Shown: positions 47,760 through 60,714, numbered from the stretch's first letter. The stretch is 64,000 nucleotides of DNA from Cheiracanthium punctorium (GCA_038373885.1 JAWZYV010006179.1:186001-250000); one strand, 5' to 3'. Notes: generated from the letters alone by a model not told the origin. Translations and numbers: made by a program.

Positions 47760-48212
47760 ACAGGGACTGACGTGCAAAGGGACAATGAGTAAGGGACATA
47801 CAAATTCAGCTATATTATGACAGCAGATCATTATTACAATGAGATAAAGATTGAAATATTCAAGACAAAATAAATGAAAGCAGATTTCAAATAGCAAGTC
47901 TTAAAAATAATAACAATAATGAATCACATTTAAGAGTCGCAAAATTATTTGATAAATGATGTTTGATGAATTGCAAATAAAGTAACATCAAATTAAACAG
48001 TTAACAATAAGAAATTGCTTTAAAAGTTCATTTTATCACTGAATAAGATCGGAAGTCTACTGGAAATTATAATTGTGCCCTTCTGCCGATCTTCGTGAAT
48101 ACAAACTCAAAAGTTGTACAAAATATAATAACATGATAAAGAATATTACATCCATGCAGTTGAAAAAAAATTAGGCTCTGAATTGAATCAAATGTATTGA
48201 ACAACGGATGAT
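47760..48212. other. AT-rich spacer, no gene
   Basis: No supportable feature between the two transposons. Confidence 0.55.
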
Positions 48213-48214
48213 AA

Positions 48215-49281
48215 TCTATATAAATAAAATTAGACTTTTGTCTGTACATTTCTTGGAATTCAAAAATTTTGCGATTTCTAACCCTTTCAAGCACCCGGGA
48301 ATCCGTAAAAACGACTGAAGCTAATGATATGAAATTGGGTGTCATGATAGGTGGTCACTCAACTTAAAACATAGGCGTCCAATTTTAAAAAAATCTTCAT
48401 TAGATTTTGAAATTTTGCGAAAATCATTTCAAACTGCGTAAATTTGTGTTCGCACATCACGTAATAACTGCAAAGGTGAAAAAATGATATTTGGTGAAAT
48501 GGTAGGTGGTCAATCATCTTAAAATATAAGCATCTAATTAAAAAAAAATCGATCAGATTTCGAGATTTTGTGAAAATCGTTTAAAAGTGAGTGAATCTTT
48601 GTTCCCGCATTACGTAATAACGACTAAAGCGAATGAGATGAAATTTGGTCACGCGATAGATGGTTGCTCAACATAAACGATATGAGTCCAATTTTTTAAA
48701 CATTTTTATTAGATTTTGAGATTTTGTGAAAATTCTCTCAAAATACGTTTATATTTCTTCAAACATCACGTAATAACTACTAATACGAATGATACGAAAT
48801 TTAGTGATATGATAGGTAGTTGCTAATCTTAATTTATAGGCGTTGAATTTTTAAAATATTTTGATTACATTTTGAAATTTTGCGAAAATCGTTTTAAATG
48901 CTGAAAAATTGTTCCTGCATCACGAAATAAAGACTGCAGGGAATGAAAAGAAATTGGGTGACATGATAGGTTGTCACTCAACTTAAATTCTAGGCTTCCA
49001 ATTTTTCAAAAATGTTGATTAGATTTTGAGATTTTGCGAAATTTATTTCAATATGCGTAAATATTCGTTCGCGCATCACATAATTACGACTAAAGCGAAT
49101 GAAATGATATTACTTAGTTACTCTCTAACCTGTAATATTTTAACAATACATAAAAATTATAACTTCGCTTTCTTTGGCAACATACTACATCCATTCTGTG
49201 TACTCCTACAATGCTGACGAAAGTTCTTGCTTTTTGGAAATTTGCATTCACTAACCCGTCGAGGACGGGTACTTCAGCTAG
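48215..49281 (+). mobile_element. Complete non-autonomous Helitron
   Basis: The 5' end is A^TCTATATAAATAAAATTAG at 48215. The 3' end is a perfect 7-bp hairpin (ACCCGTC, loop GAG, GACGGGT; 49254-49270), then ACTTCAG, then CTAG (49278-49281), followed by host T. These are the diagnostic Helitron ends and A^T target. There is no Rep/helicase gene. Nearly the whole interior is a tandem array of about 155-bp units. The tail ACGGGTACTTCAGCTAG is shared with the minus-strand element at 1235, so both belong to one terminal family despite unrelated interiors. Confidence 0.85.
48305..49110. repeat. Tandem array, about 155-bp unit, five to six copies
   Basis: The block GTAATAACGACTAAAGCGAATGA-like recurs near 48311, 48467, 48620, 48776, 48930 and 49086. 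Each is followed by a GAAATTTGG block, GATAGGTGGTCACTCAACTTAA, AGGCGTCCAATTTTT and ATTAGATTTTGAGATTTTGCGAAA. Units are diverged at perhaps a fifth of positions, so amplification is old. Some units preserve frame-length spacing but contain stops, so it is not coding. Confidence 0.8.
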
Positions 49282-49289
49282 TTTACTGA

Positions 49290-50100
49290 TAAAATCCAAA
49301 AAAGTAAAGCTTCCTACAGTGAAAGTAGCAACAAGAATGGCTGCAACTTCCCTAGAAGATGAATTGTTACAGTGACTAGCTTCCGCAGTGTTACAATACA
49401 ACTCTTTTAACTAGTAACCTATTATATATTTTTCGATTTTTTTATCATTTCAATCATTAAAAAAAAATATCTATTTACCCTTTCCCCCGATATGTAGGAA
49501 AAGTTTCTAATATTGCAGAAATTCGACAATAAGAGTTGGACGTATTTACACGTTTAAAGACACTCTAAATTCATCTACGCCATTTCTTCGGTGATGTATG
49601 TATGTGTGTATGCCTACGTGTGTGTATGCGAATGAACACGATAGTTACTAAATGGTGTGTTCTATTGATCTCAAATTTGGTATTTATATTATAGACCACG
49701 CTCACGCGACTGGTATGGAATTTGAAGTGTATAGGACGTATACTTTTTTACAAGGCTACAATATAGAATTCTAACACATTTCGGTTTTTGGACACAATTT
49801 ATTGAAAAGGCAGTTTAAACGGTGCATTCAATTCAACGCAAATTGGGTTAGTGTATTATCGATCAGGGTCACATGACCTCCATACATTTTGTTCAGTACA
49901 GAACTGCAACTGGTGTGAAATATGGACTTACAGCTATAAGCATAGAAGTAATGCAAAAATATTTATTTCAATAATGGATAAGAATTATGATTGATTAGTG
50001 CTATATACCTACCACAAACTATATGGGGCATTTTTAAAGATAACATTTAAGAACAATTATCTCATAAAACTGCATTAATCTCGACGAGAAAACACTCATT
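49290..50100. other. AT-rich spacer, no gene
   Basis: No supportable gene. There is a TGTATGTGTGTATGCC-type low-complexity patch near 49596-49625. Confidence 0.5.
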
Positions 50101-50104
50101 ATTA

Positions 50105-50725
50105 CTTTTTTATGTATGATAAATAAAATCACTTTTCTCGTTCTCGCTTCATTACAGACCAAGTAACAGGAATCAAAGGAATAAAAATTAACATTTCTGA
50201 TACAAAACATAAAACACTTTCAAGCAGTTTCAAGGTAAGAACTTCGAGGAATTATAAGTTTTATAAAATATTCTATTTAAGGCCGGAGAAAGAATTAACT
50301 CGGTTCCAATAATTTTCGTTCTGAGAAAGAATACTAATGAACCTTAATGGATATCGATCGGCTGTTAAGTAAAAAGCTTCTAACGCAATGCGTTAAAAAC
50401 GGATCTTCAGAATGACTTCCATAATATCTGAAAAAAAGGACAGTTTATATTAAATTCCATGAATATGATTCCTTTTTGATATAAAATAGAAAGAATGAAA
50501 GCATTTTTAATATTTATAGTAGGATGTGCAAATTATTTCAGAGAATTGATGATTTTTATTTTTCAGTAACAGGCATTGTAAAGTTAAACAGACGTAAATA
50601 GTTAAACAGATCGCGGTATTGTTTATTCGGAATTATTTATGCCAAAACTAAAATGTATTTTCTTAGAATACAGGAAGATGTTACGGATAAAGTGCGATTC
50701 CCTTATTTGTTTTATTTTTTTGAAC
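50105..50725 (+). repeat. Long direct repeat B, copy 1
   Basis: This matches 60715-61330 in the same orientation. The best block, near 50245-50420, has TATAAGTTTTATAAAATATTC, GAAAGAATTAACTCGGT, CCAAT.ATTTTCGTTC, ACTAATGAACCTTAATGGATA, TGCGTTAAAAACGGATCTTC and ATGACTTCCATAAT. Similarity fades outward but keeps the same order. It is not coding. The core is unusually well kept relative to its flanks. Confidence 0.7.
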
Positions 50726-50941
50726 ATTAAACATATGTTTTAGATATATAATTAAAGTAATCGCTTTATAATACATTTGTTTTGGTTTTTTTAATTTATT
50801 TACGATGTGTAATTACGTATTTAGAAAAGGGATGTTTGGCACATTCTAATTATCGCTGTGTGTTTAACCGCTATGATACATTGCATAAAACCTTTCATGA
50901 AACATTCTGCTTTAGTATTGAATAACTCAAAATCGTCTGGA

Positions 50942-50995
50942 GTATAGTCTTTACATAAAAGAATAATTGTATAGTCTTTACATAAAAGAATAATT
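50942..50995. repeat. Perfect tandem duplication, 27-base unit
   Basis: The unit GTATAGTCTTTACATAAAAG followed by AATAATT occurs twice without a mismatch, so it is recent. Confidence 0.9.
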
Positions 50996-50999
50996 GATG

Positions 51000-53380
51000 A
51001 ATATCTGTGCTAACAGATCTACATTTTTTTTTGTTTATGCAAAAACTTTTAAATCTCCCTCTCTTTTTTTCTGATTGTAGCGGAAGCAAAGATCGCTCGT
51101 TCATAAAAATATTTGGTTAAAATAATTAATTTAAAGAACGACTTTTTATTACGTTTTTTTTTTACTTGCCATCGAATAAAAATTTCTCCATGTAACCGTT
51201 TACTTTGCCATGGATATTAGAAATACTGGTGTCCAAATATTATGAGTTACCTACCCTGTAAACGCATATGGATTTTTCTTATACTGTGCGATTTGAACCT
51301 TGATTCATTGTTTCATACATTAAATACACCTCTTTTTAGTTGTGTACAGTGTTAGCTTATTTTTTTGAAGCTTGTTTTATTTTCATTTATGGATTTTATT
51401 GGTATTTGAAACCTAACATTTATGCAGTCCTCTAAATCTGATTCACCAAAGTCACATTTTTCACAGTCTTTACGGGCGATTCAAAATAGATGTTACAGCG
51501 ACTCTCTCTTAAACCGTGAGTGATAGAAACGTACTTTTAATAGAAACGCTAGTTTTGTACAGGATACTGTTTTTAATTTTACTATAGAATTAATAAATAA
51601 TAAATATAGATTAAATATAACAAAATATAAAAATAGGATAAATTTTTACATATTTAAATGTAAAATAAAACTTTTTACTATCCCTTCTTTCATATGATTT
51701 ATAGCTAGAAAAATGAATGGGAAGTGGAATAGTTCCCGAAATATTTTAAGTTTAAAATGGCGACTTTCATTAAATTATCTGACAATTATGGAGAGTTAAC
51801 GTCATTCTTTTCTTTTTTCTTTTTAGGGAGGGGGAGACCAACTAAGCACTGATGAAAGTTAAATAATGGTGCTTTTGTTGATAAATAAAACTAAAACGTT
51901 TTTTAAATTCTTTAAATTCTAAAATGTTGTTTTTCATTGAGTTAATTCATTATAATACAATGTTTTATAGTAAGTTAGTTACTGCTTTAATTTCTAAACT
52001 ATGAAATTTAATTATAAAATTCCACTTTAAAACTTCGATATTTCTGAATAACATGAAGACTTCAAGATATTAGTTAAATTCATCTAAAATTAATAAATAT
52101 TGATTTGACCTCATTCTTATACATATCATAATTTGACCTTAAGTTACTTTAATTAGACTGATTTTCAAATGTCCAATCAGACAGCACTTTTCATTATGTA
52201 CAGTGAAATATATTCTCCTAATTTGGAAACAATAACCACGGTAACTAGATTTTACGTGAGCTAAGCCTAAAGAGCTATCAAGCTGTTCCGAGGAAAAATT
52301 CTCATCCGTTTGCAAGAAATTTTTTCGATTTATATTATAATTTTTAGTGTTCTAAAGTGAGCTAAATAAATCAGAAGAATACAGCATCTGTTTACAATCC
52401 CTTTTTCTGATAAATTTATTAAAATATCGAGTTGTATCTGCTTAAAATCAGTTAGTTTATAATGTAAAAGGATGCTTGTTTTGAAATAAAATGTTAAACA
52501 TGTTGTTCAATAATAAAGTTCTTTGGATAGAGTTCTTTAATAAAAAGTTGAGTTCTTTAATAAAGAACTCAACCTCAAATAACTTTGCTAGATTTGAAGA
52601 ATCTTATTAAATAGAAAACTTTATATTATTGTTAACTAAATTATTGTAACGGGCAATGTTTTGTCTATTACAGTATTTTGGTTCAAATCTTTTTGTATTA
52701 AAATAATGTCGTCATCATTAGTTGTTTCTTACTGTTGAGCCCAGTGTGCTGTTTCAAATTCAGTATACCCAACCCGTATGCGATTCCAGTTATACTACTA
52801 CATTTGAATTAGACACTATTTTTGTAATCTCACTCGTTTTACTTATGGAGAAATATTAAATAAATAAATAAATAGAATGATACAAAGAGATGATACAAAA
52901 CCAAAAATCATTGCATTCAGCAGTGACGGGTTGAAGATCCAGTTTCAATGGGTTTCAACCATTACAAAATTCCTGGCAATGAAGGGCTGACTCGTTGACT
53001 AAACTTGGAGGATTGTTTCTTTTTGCTCCCTTTCTCCTGTAATAAATTTCTTGATGATGTGTCTTGATGATGATCTAATGAGTACATTATTGATACAAAA
53101 AAGATTGACGCATTTGGAAAAAAAAAAGATTCAGAGTTTTACCCAGTCCTACTCTAATGAATCAACCGTGTTATACATTTTCACCAATATTAGAATTCTA
53201 AATGGCTACCGCTATCTACACAAATACATCAACTGCATTCGTTCTTCTAAAAAGACTGACTGCCTTTTGCATCCTATCGGAGAGTTAACAGACTTACATT
53301 GGCATTCACCAAAAGTCATGTGTTCGCCATTCAGGTAATCTAAATGACCGGTTTGACATTCAGGTGTCATGATTAACTTT
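51000..53380. other. AT-rich spacer, no gene
   Basis: No supportable gene. The plus-strand frame 53051-53338 (95 codons) ends in TTCAG^GTAATC, weakly donor-like, and its product is unrecognisable. Confidence 0.5.
52547..52573. repeat. Palindrome, 13-base arms
   Basis: GTTGAGTTCTTTA and TAAAGAACTCAAC meet across a single A. A partial copy of the arm (GAGTTCTTTAATAAA) lies 20 bases upstream, so it probably arose by an inverted slip from a small tandem repeat. Confidence 0.85.
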
Positions 53381-53383
53381 AAA

Positions 53384-53789
53384 CAGGGTTCAGAAAATAA
53401 AAATAGCCCAGAGAACTGAGTTCCAGGTTACGAAGATAGACAGGAATTGAAAGGAAATATTACACGGCGCGCTAACCTGTCTACAGCAGATGTTGAAAAT
53501 GCCCATCATTCATATCTTGGCAATTTCGGGTCCTGGGCAGATAGTTGCTGAAGGCAGTTCGAGGCTGGACTGCTGGGATTGCTGTAATCTTATAAAAAAT
53601 GTTCAGCTGCAGTTCTTTAAGACTATGCGGGTTGTTGTGATACACCTTATACAAGGGGATTCAACACAACAGACAGATCAGGTGAGCTGGTTCACCAGCT
53701 ATGGACGCGACCAAACTGCTAACATGCACGTCAATCATTCACGCGCAATCTTTCCACTCGTACGGAACACTTTTATTTGCCCCACACTG
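53384..53789 (-). mobile_element. Mariner-like element remnant
   Basis: The left edge CAGGGTTCAGAAAATAAAA and reversed right edge CAGTGTGGGGCAAATAAAA align in register with about 16 of 26 bases equal. A TA follows the right edge; the left flank is AAA. The minus strand inside carries a mariner-type C-terminal peptide. The N-terminal half is missing, so it is an internally deleted, diverged copy. Confidence 0.5.
53481..53655 (-). pseudogene. C-terminal fragment of a mariner-like transposase
   Basis: The minus-strand frame reads LYKVYHNNPHSLKELQLNIF, then KITAIPAV, ending DMNDGHFQHLL before a TAG. The pattern, P-H-S/T-L-.-E/D-L-..-I, then I-P, then G-H-.-F-.-H-L-L at the end, is that of the tail of arthropod mariner-like transposases carrying a C-terminal HFxHLL. 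The catalytic residues lie upstream and are not preserved. Confidence 0.55.
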
Positions 53790-53799
53790 TAATTGGCAT

Positions 53800-54300
53800 G
53801 CTGAATATCATTTTCCCCCATAACCTTTGATGTAACACTGTCTGTTGCGTTAACTAATGGTTTAATGTTTGGTGATCGCGGACATTAACAGTTTGTGCCT
53901 GGTTCGCAAGCATTAATCATTCACTTCTGGACTACTATTTTTCTAAAACTAATCCGTGTTCAGCGGACATAATGGAAATAATTAATGATTCGTAAATTCA
54001 GGTTGAAAAAGGGAAGTGTAATTTATTTATTTCGGTGATTTATAACTTCTGTTCAGTTTAGTATCATAGCTGATGATTTATGATGTTAAAAACAGAGTAA
54101 AACATTTCAGAAGTAAGTGAACGTGCAAATATATATACTGAAAAAATATTTATATTATAAATGTAAAATTTACTTACTTTTTCATTTTGCTTCGCTTAAA
54201 GTTTTATGACAAAAATATTTTTCATTTATTTTTTTATGAAAGAAACATCACAGAAATTAAATCTACAAAACTATATAAAGCTTGTTTTTCTATTAATCAA
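53800..54300. other. AT-rich spacer, no gene
   Basis: No supportable feature. Confidence 0.5.
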
Positions 54301-54309
54301 TACATATTA

Positions 54310-54735
54310 CAAAAAAAAACTCTCTTAAAGTGTACTTTGGATTTTGAAAGAAAATACCCTTATAACTGAAATATAATTTTTATGTTTCCTTCTAATTAAT
54401 ACATTCATTTAAAGAATTCTTTGGAGAAAGAAAATAATATTAAATGAGTAGTCATAAAAGCCATGTAGAAAAACAAAATGCTTATAAGAACAAATGTCGT
54501 TTGTTTCAATATGAAGAAATCAGCTAATTGAAGATATGAAAACACAAAATATCTGTCTTCTTTTAGCATGAAATAAATTAAAAATTGCTTGATAATGATT
54601 TTTTTTTTACTTTGTATTTCAGTTGAAATAATAACATATAAATTTTCTCTTTCGTAAGTAATTGGACGCAAATACGTTTAGATGTTATCCTTTCAATTTT
54701 TCCAAAGAAAATTTCAGTTTTTAACGTTGGTATTT
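54310..54735 (+). repeat. Long direct repeat A, copy 2
   Basis: This is the partner of 44480-44910, about 9.8 kb downstream, same orientation. It shares GAAAGAAAATACCCTTATAACT, AATTCTTTGGA, AAATCAGCTAATTG, AACACAAAATATCTGT and GTAATTGGACGCAAAT. Several small insertions separate the copies. Confidence 0.65.
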
Positions 54736-54739
54736 TATT

Positions 54740-57700
54740 TCTCAATTTACGAAAATGGCGGAATACAATACTTAAAATTTTACTGAAACAATCATTAATC
54801 GTGAGTAAAAAAGTGACTACTCAGTGAAATAAAGCTAATATTACAGATTTCCGAAAAAAATTAAAAATAATTAACATTTTTTTAATATAATGCGGCATAC
54901 TGAGTTAATAGAAAATAGAAAACATAAATGAAAAGGATGATTATACGATCTCTTCAAATGCCCATTGTTTGTAGTAATGAGTAAGATTTTTTTTTCTTTT
55001 TGTCACAACCTGGAATTACAAAAAAGTACATTTTATATTGATAGAACTCTTAAAGGACGCTTTAAAAAAGGAAATACATTTGTATATGTTTGACTGTGCA
55101 TCATAAGAACAACTAAAGAATTAAAAGAAAGCTAAAATAATAGAAATTTTGATTACAATTAATTAAAATTTGAATGATTTTAGATTCCATGAAACCTATG
55201 TAAATATAAATGTATAAATGAAATCAATTGAACATATATAACATTACTTAGTTACATAAACTTTGAATGTTTTTACGATCATGTGGAACGTTTGAAAAAA
55301 AATAAATACAAGTGAACACAGTTAAAGCTTATAAAAAGTAATTTTATTCCACAATAGAAGTTTACGTTTCATAAAAATGAATTATATACATTTTATATAT
55401 ACATTTTTTAAACATTAAAAAAATGCTGCAGTCGATGTTACAGCATCCAAATTCATGAAAACCGACAGTATTCCATCAAAATTTATCGAACAGTTGAAAT
55501 GAATTCAGCGAATGTATAAGTAAAGAAATGCATTTTCCTTTTAAGTCTGTTTTTAAACATAAATTAATGCTTGGGAAAGCATATAGATTCATAAATTTGA
55601 AAATTCTGCACGTCTGTGATAGCATATTCCTAAGAAAGTTGGGAATTTTAACATCACCGAACGATAAGTATCACCTTTTCGGTCTTCACAACAAAACTAA
55701 CCGAATGAAACAAGCACGATGCTTAAGCGTTGAACATAGTTTTTCTTTTACAGGTTATAATGTATTCGTTAACATTTTCAAAATTTTGTATGCTGAGTTG
55801 AAAAAAAAGATCTGACAACGTTCACCTTGTAAATAATTAAAAAAATTACTTAAACCTACTGCTATTTATAGTAGTTTTTTGTATAAGATATATGACGTAT
55901 GATTAAGGTGCAATAACTGAGTAGTTAATGCCTTTATTGTTACGCATTATTACGCATCTACACACTTATATTTAAGACATTGTTTGTTAGTTACTAAAGA
56001 TAATAGCTTCAATCATTATGTCAAAAAATCTGCATTGACGTGTATACCCATTTGATAACTATTAAAGTGAATACAGATATTATTCACAACATACAAAAAA
56101 TGCATCTTTAAAGTTACAGGTAATTCCGCCGTGGCTACTAGGTTATAATAATACTTTTCCCTTTATACTTGTTCAAGAGTTCTAAAAGTAACTATGCCAT
56201 TACACAGTATTTATGCCATTATATTTATTATGCTTGAAATTACTTGAATGTTCCAGTAAACAAAGCATCGATGTTAAGCAAATTATTATTCGTTACCTAA
56301 ACATTTATAGTTAAGCTGTAAATATGAATAACATATTATACTTTACATTCTTGAGCGTCATCAAGAAGCGCTTTTATCTATACTACACCATACGTCAAAA
56401 TCTGCTGACTGTCATTTAAATGAACTTTTAAAAACGTATATTAGCGTTTTTCTGACCATTTGATTAGCATGCATGCATTTGACATGCTTGGCTAGCATTG
56501 ATAGCTGTATCATATATTGAAATATTGTTCCATTTCACGTAAAATTATGGCATTAAATTGTTCTTCAAACTACTTATTAAAATCACGTTTCATTCTACAG
56601 TAAAATATCTATAGTACAATCTACAGTAATATGTTTGTCTTATAATGGGAAGTCGGCATACACATACGCCGGTTCAAGATAATAGTCGTTAATACTGCAA
56701 CTGAAAAATAGACAACTGGCAGTTGCCAGATTACTGAACATTATAACATGAAACTGGCTGTTGCCAGATTACTGAACATTAAAACATGAAACTGGCTGCT
56801 GTCAGATTACTTAATTATATGGCAATGTTATGTGTCACTTTTTGATACAATTCAATCATTTAAATTTTAATGGATATTTAAAGCATTTATAGAGCATGGA
56901 CAGAGTCATATAAAGCGTTATACACGACGGAGAGTTATATATAGTGCGTATTTTTTTAAATTCCTTGAAAATTGCTAAAAATCAATACATCAATGAATGC
57001 AAACTAACAATTTCTATGTGACATATCTAAAAGTTAAAAAAAATGATATTTTCATAATTTTCTAAAGCTAAATTAATTGCATTAAACTAAATGTTTATTC
57101 ATTTTTATGCGTTGTAGTGCACATTAAGTGCATTAAATTTCGTTTTAAGTTTTTATCACTTATAAAATTTAAAAGAAAATTACTTATAAAAAAGGTACTC
57201 CATACGTCTTCTCACTAAGTTAGAAATAATTATTATGTGCTAATGGAAATCGATCCACTTACGCAGAGTGCATACATTTTATACAGAAAATGAATAAAGT
57301 TTTGGGTTTTAGTATTAGCAGTACTTTAAAAATGATCAATACACTTAAATTTCGATTATCTAAATAGAAAAAAAGTGGAAAATGTACGTATATGTATAAC
57401 TTTTAGAAAATATGTTCAATTCGGAAGCATGCAAATTTATTATATGATATTCCAAGAAACATTGAACTGCAAAATGTTTAGATTAAAAACCCGAAATTGT
57501 CGTTTAAAAAGAACAACAGGAGAACTAAAGTACAAAAATAATAGTTGGTATATTTTATTTTTTAATTAAAAAGTACGGTTTTGAAAGAAATGTATTATCC
57601 TCGCAGTCATGAATGTGTAAATTGGAAATTTTTATTACTCTTTACGCACTATGACATTTCATTTCCGACGCAAACTGTACTTAAAAATATGCATGTACAT

Positions 57701-59810
57701 AACTGAAAATTTAAAAAAAAAATAAAAATGTAATTTTCAAATGTTATAATTAAAAAGCACATTTATTCACCAAAATATTATGTTGAACAAACTGAAAATA
57801 AATAACTACCCCTTTCAGGTCGAGTATTTACTTTATTCTTAAATTGCACATTATATTTGTTTAAATATTTTACGGACATTTTATTTTTTAATGCTCACGG
57901 CTGATAGTAATCAGTATTATAAAAACTGTGCACAGTCTCACGTTGTTTCCTTTCTATCACATAAAATATGTTGATTCATTAAAGGAAACGAAGCAAAATA
58001 TAGTAACAATACGTTAATATTGCTAAAAGCCGCAAAGATGTCTGAAAGACGAATCTTGTATCAAAACCTTTAATTTTAAGACTGTAACATTCTTTGCCAG
58101 TATAGATATTTTTTTATAGTATACAAATTATTTAAAAATTTTTACTCAATATTTTGATGAACAATAATAGTAAAAATCAAATAATGAAAGAAATATATAT
58201 TTTTTTAACGGTCGCACATATTTCCTCTCAAAATAAATAATATTGTGCTCTGAAAATTATTTTAATATTATTAATGATAAAGGGAATCACCTTTGCACCC
58301 ACATGCTTTTTATTCGGCACTCGATTGTCGTAAAGCCTAGTTACTATACCATTCGTTAAAAAACAACGTATAATTCAATTTTCTATTCGTACAGCTTGCA
58401 TAAAGGCCATTTTCATATTTAATTTTGCATCAATTTACCGTAAATTAAGTTTTTTACCAATTTTCTACGCTAATTTCTGGATTTAATTGCAAATTCTTTA
58501 AAAGCGATTTTAAGCAGCTTCATAACGAAGAACACAAAAAACATATTAAAAGCAATTCACTTTGTCCTGTTTCTCGTTCATACCCACTCAGAAGAATATA
58601 AGTAATAATAGCCTATTAACAACCGAATTTTCTATTTTAATTTTGTGAATAAATAATTTTTGGAAAAACACAAAATTAGAAGAAAGTATGATGAGTTATT
58701 TTTGTATATACTGTGATTCACTTTTACGGAAGATAATTTTTAAAATATGAAATTGTCTTAACCTTCAAAGTAAGAGGCCAATTATACTTATCCTGGTATA
58801 CCTTTTTGAAGATGTGTACATTTCGAAAGTATGTGTTGTTCAATGATGACCACTGTGAACAAAATTGAAGTAAATAAAATTTCCTACAAATTGCACTGTT
58901 CAACTTAGTTTATAGGACGAGCAGAGTCGGGGCTGTAAAACAGAGATTTTTAGACATCTGCAAAAATGTCGAAAATGTCCACTCCCACCTTTTACAACTC
59001 AAAACCTTACATATTATCAACCCTTACACTGCATGAAAGTACATTAATGATCAACCTGTGGCCATTAATTGAACCACTCCATTTCAAAGGATGGAAGGTC
59101 ACCAACAATCAGAAGAAATAAATGATTTCTTTACATACAAACTGCCTTTTTCTAACACTTAGCTTTGGCTGTTGAGAGCGAAATGAAAACCACAAAATGT
59201 GCTTAGTGCAAAGATTTCAAACTTCAGCCAGGCATCACACTTCAATGAGACACCACTCGCTATATATATGATTGATGGGGAGGGGGGGGTGTTCTTGCAT
59301 AGAGTGTAATGAATAAGTGTTCATCTATCGAACAAATTTGTAACTCATGCATGCATTATGTACAAAGTGCGATATTTGTGTTGAATGGAACTTGTCAGAC
59401 AGAAGAGCAACGAGTCCATGAGCGCTTGACGAGCTGGACAAGAACAAAATGAATCCATGAAAATACAGTTTAGCAGCACCATACCAACATGAATTTCTAA
59501 GGAAAATTTTAATCACATGTTTAAAAAAATAGAAAGGAGTCAGTCTTTTTTTTTGGCATTCAATCACAAGATGATTTTCATTTGATGACTAGCAAACACC
59601 ATGCTGATAACAAAAAAAATGTAAATAGAATCACTTCCATGTAAGCAGCTTATTAAGCAAGCACACTGGTAGTACGTACGACAGAATCGCCAGCTTCGAC
59701 TGAAAAAATGGAAAACAAAGTGTCGAACTTATTACTATAATAATTAGTCTCCAAACTACCTCAATATTTATTTCTTAACCCGGTGTGAGGTAAAGCTTCG
59801 CTACCATCAA
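54740..59810. other. AT-rich spacer, no gene
   Basis: No supportable gene over 5 kb apart from the tandem repeat at 56715. The 55528-55815 frame (95 codons) and 59325-59567 (80 codons, minus) have no recognisable domain. The 58900-59320 stretch is less AT-rich and unidentified. A G-run lies at 59279-59290. Confidence 0.5.
56715..56814. repeat. Tandem repeat, 38-base unit with internal hairpin
   Basis: Units start at 56715, 56753 and 56791 (ACTGGC.GTTGCCAGATTAC, then TGAACATTA.AACATGAA). The third is partial. The first unit contains the palindrome CTGGCAGTTGCCAG; the second and third each carry one change in it. Confidence 0.9.
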
Positions 59811-59815
59811 GGACC

Positions 59816-60178
59816 ATAAAAATATGAATACAAGGAGACGGCATTTGCTATCTAATAGTGAATCCGAATCTGTAACCGATCCGCCATATTGCTTAGACCA
59901 CATTGCAATATGACTGTGTTAATCTAAGCTGACAGTCCCATTTTTAAAGTAATGTCGCCAAAGTTGGCACCAAGAAAAATTATTTATTTGGCATAGCTAA
60001 ACCTTTTAACTGCAGAATTCTGAGATTTTGTATTTAGAACTATTGCAACACATAATTGTGCATCTTTACTTTTTAATCTGTAAAATCGTACTTCTTTCAC
60101 TGTTATTTAAAAAGAAACCAACAAAATGATCCGATATGCTTACACCAACGCACTTACTTTATTTGGTCCAAGGCTGAA
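59816..60178 (+). mobile_element. Miniature inverted-repeat element, copy 1 (one end lost)
   Basis: This is homologous over its length to the reverse complement of 62286-62690. Shared blocks are ATATGAATACAAGGAGACGG, CTGTAACCGAT, ATATTGCTTAGACC, GCAATATGACTGTG, TAATGTCGCCAAAGTT, GATTTTGTATTTAGA, ACACATAATTGTGCATCTTT and TACTTTTTAATCTGTAAAAT. At 60180-60215 the expected reversed end is replaced by another forward start (GAGATATGAATACAAGGAGA), as if a second copy begins there. Confidence 0.75.
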
Positions 60179-60714
60179 GACAGAGATATGAATACAAGGA
60201 GATTGCATTAGCTAAGTCAAGTACGTACAGTGGAAGAATTTTTTTACCACTCCCTCGCCCGCTATGAGTGTCAGAGACCTTTCCTTAAGTTATGAGCGAT
60301 TCCACGTCTCTGTTATTTAATGAATACAATGTTAAATTTCAAAAGACCCTCCCGAAAATTCCCGATCCCTATCTGTATATTTTGACAGAGTTTAAAAACT
60401 TAATACATTGGTTTTAAATAAATTAACATAAAGAAGTTGTAGATGCTTTTTAATTTTTGCATAAAACCAAAATATCCTGATTCAGAAAACATCCGCTTTA
60501 TTCGATGTTTGCAGATATTTTTTTCAAGATTTACTTGAAGCTATTACTACCACAGTAATGTAAAAAGATTTAATGCAGTAAAAGGTGGAATGGAATTTAA
60601 AATTACTCTGAGTAGTGCAAGCTATCGGGGATTGCATATTGATTTTAAGTATTCACTGATAGGGAATCGAAAGTTTAGCCGTATCGATCTCGAAAGAAAA
60701 TAATCAGCAAAATT

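Noticed and set aside
48305..49110. Regular 155-base array considered as CRISPR-like
   Set aside because: The units are long and diverged with no short identical repeat alternating with unique spacers; the context is a eukaryotic Helitron.
53051..53338. Plus-strand frame ending in TTCAG^GTAATC as an exon
   Set aside because: Weak donor, no acceptor, no recognisable peptide.
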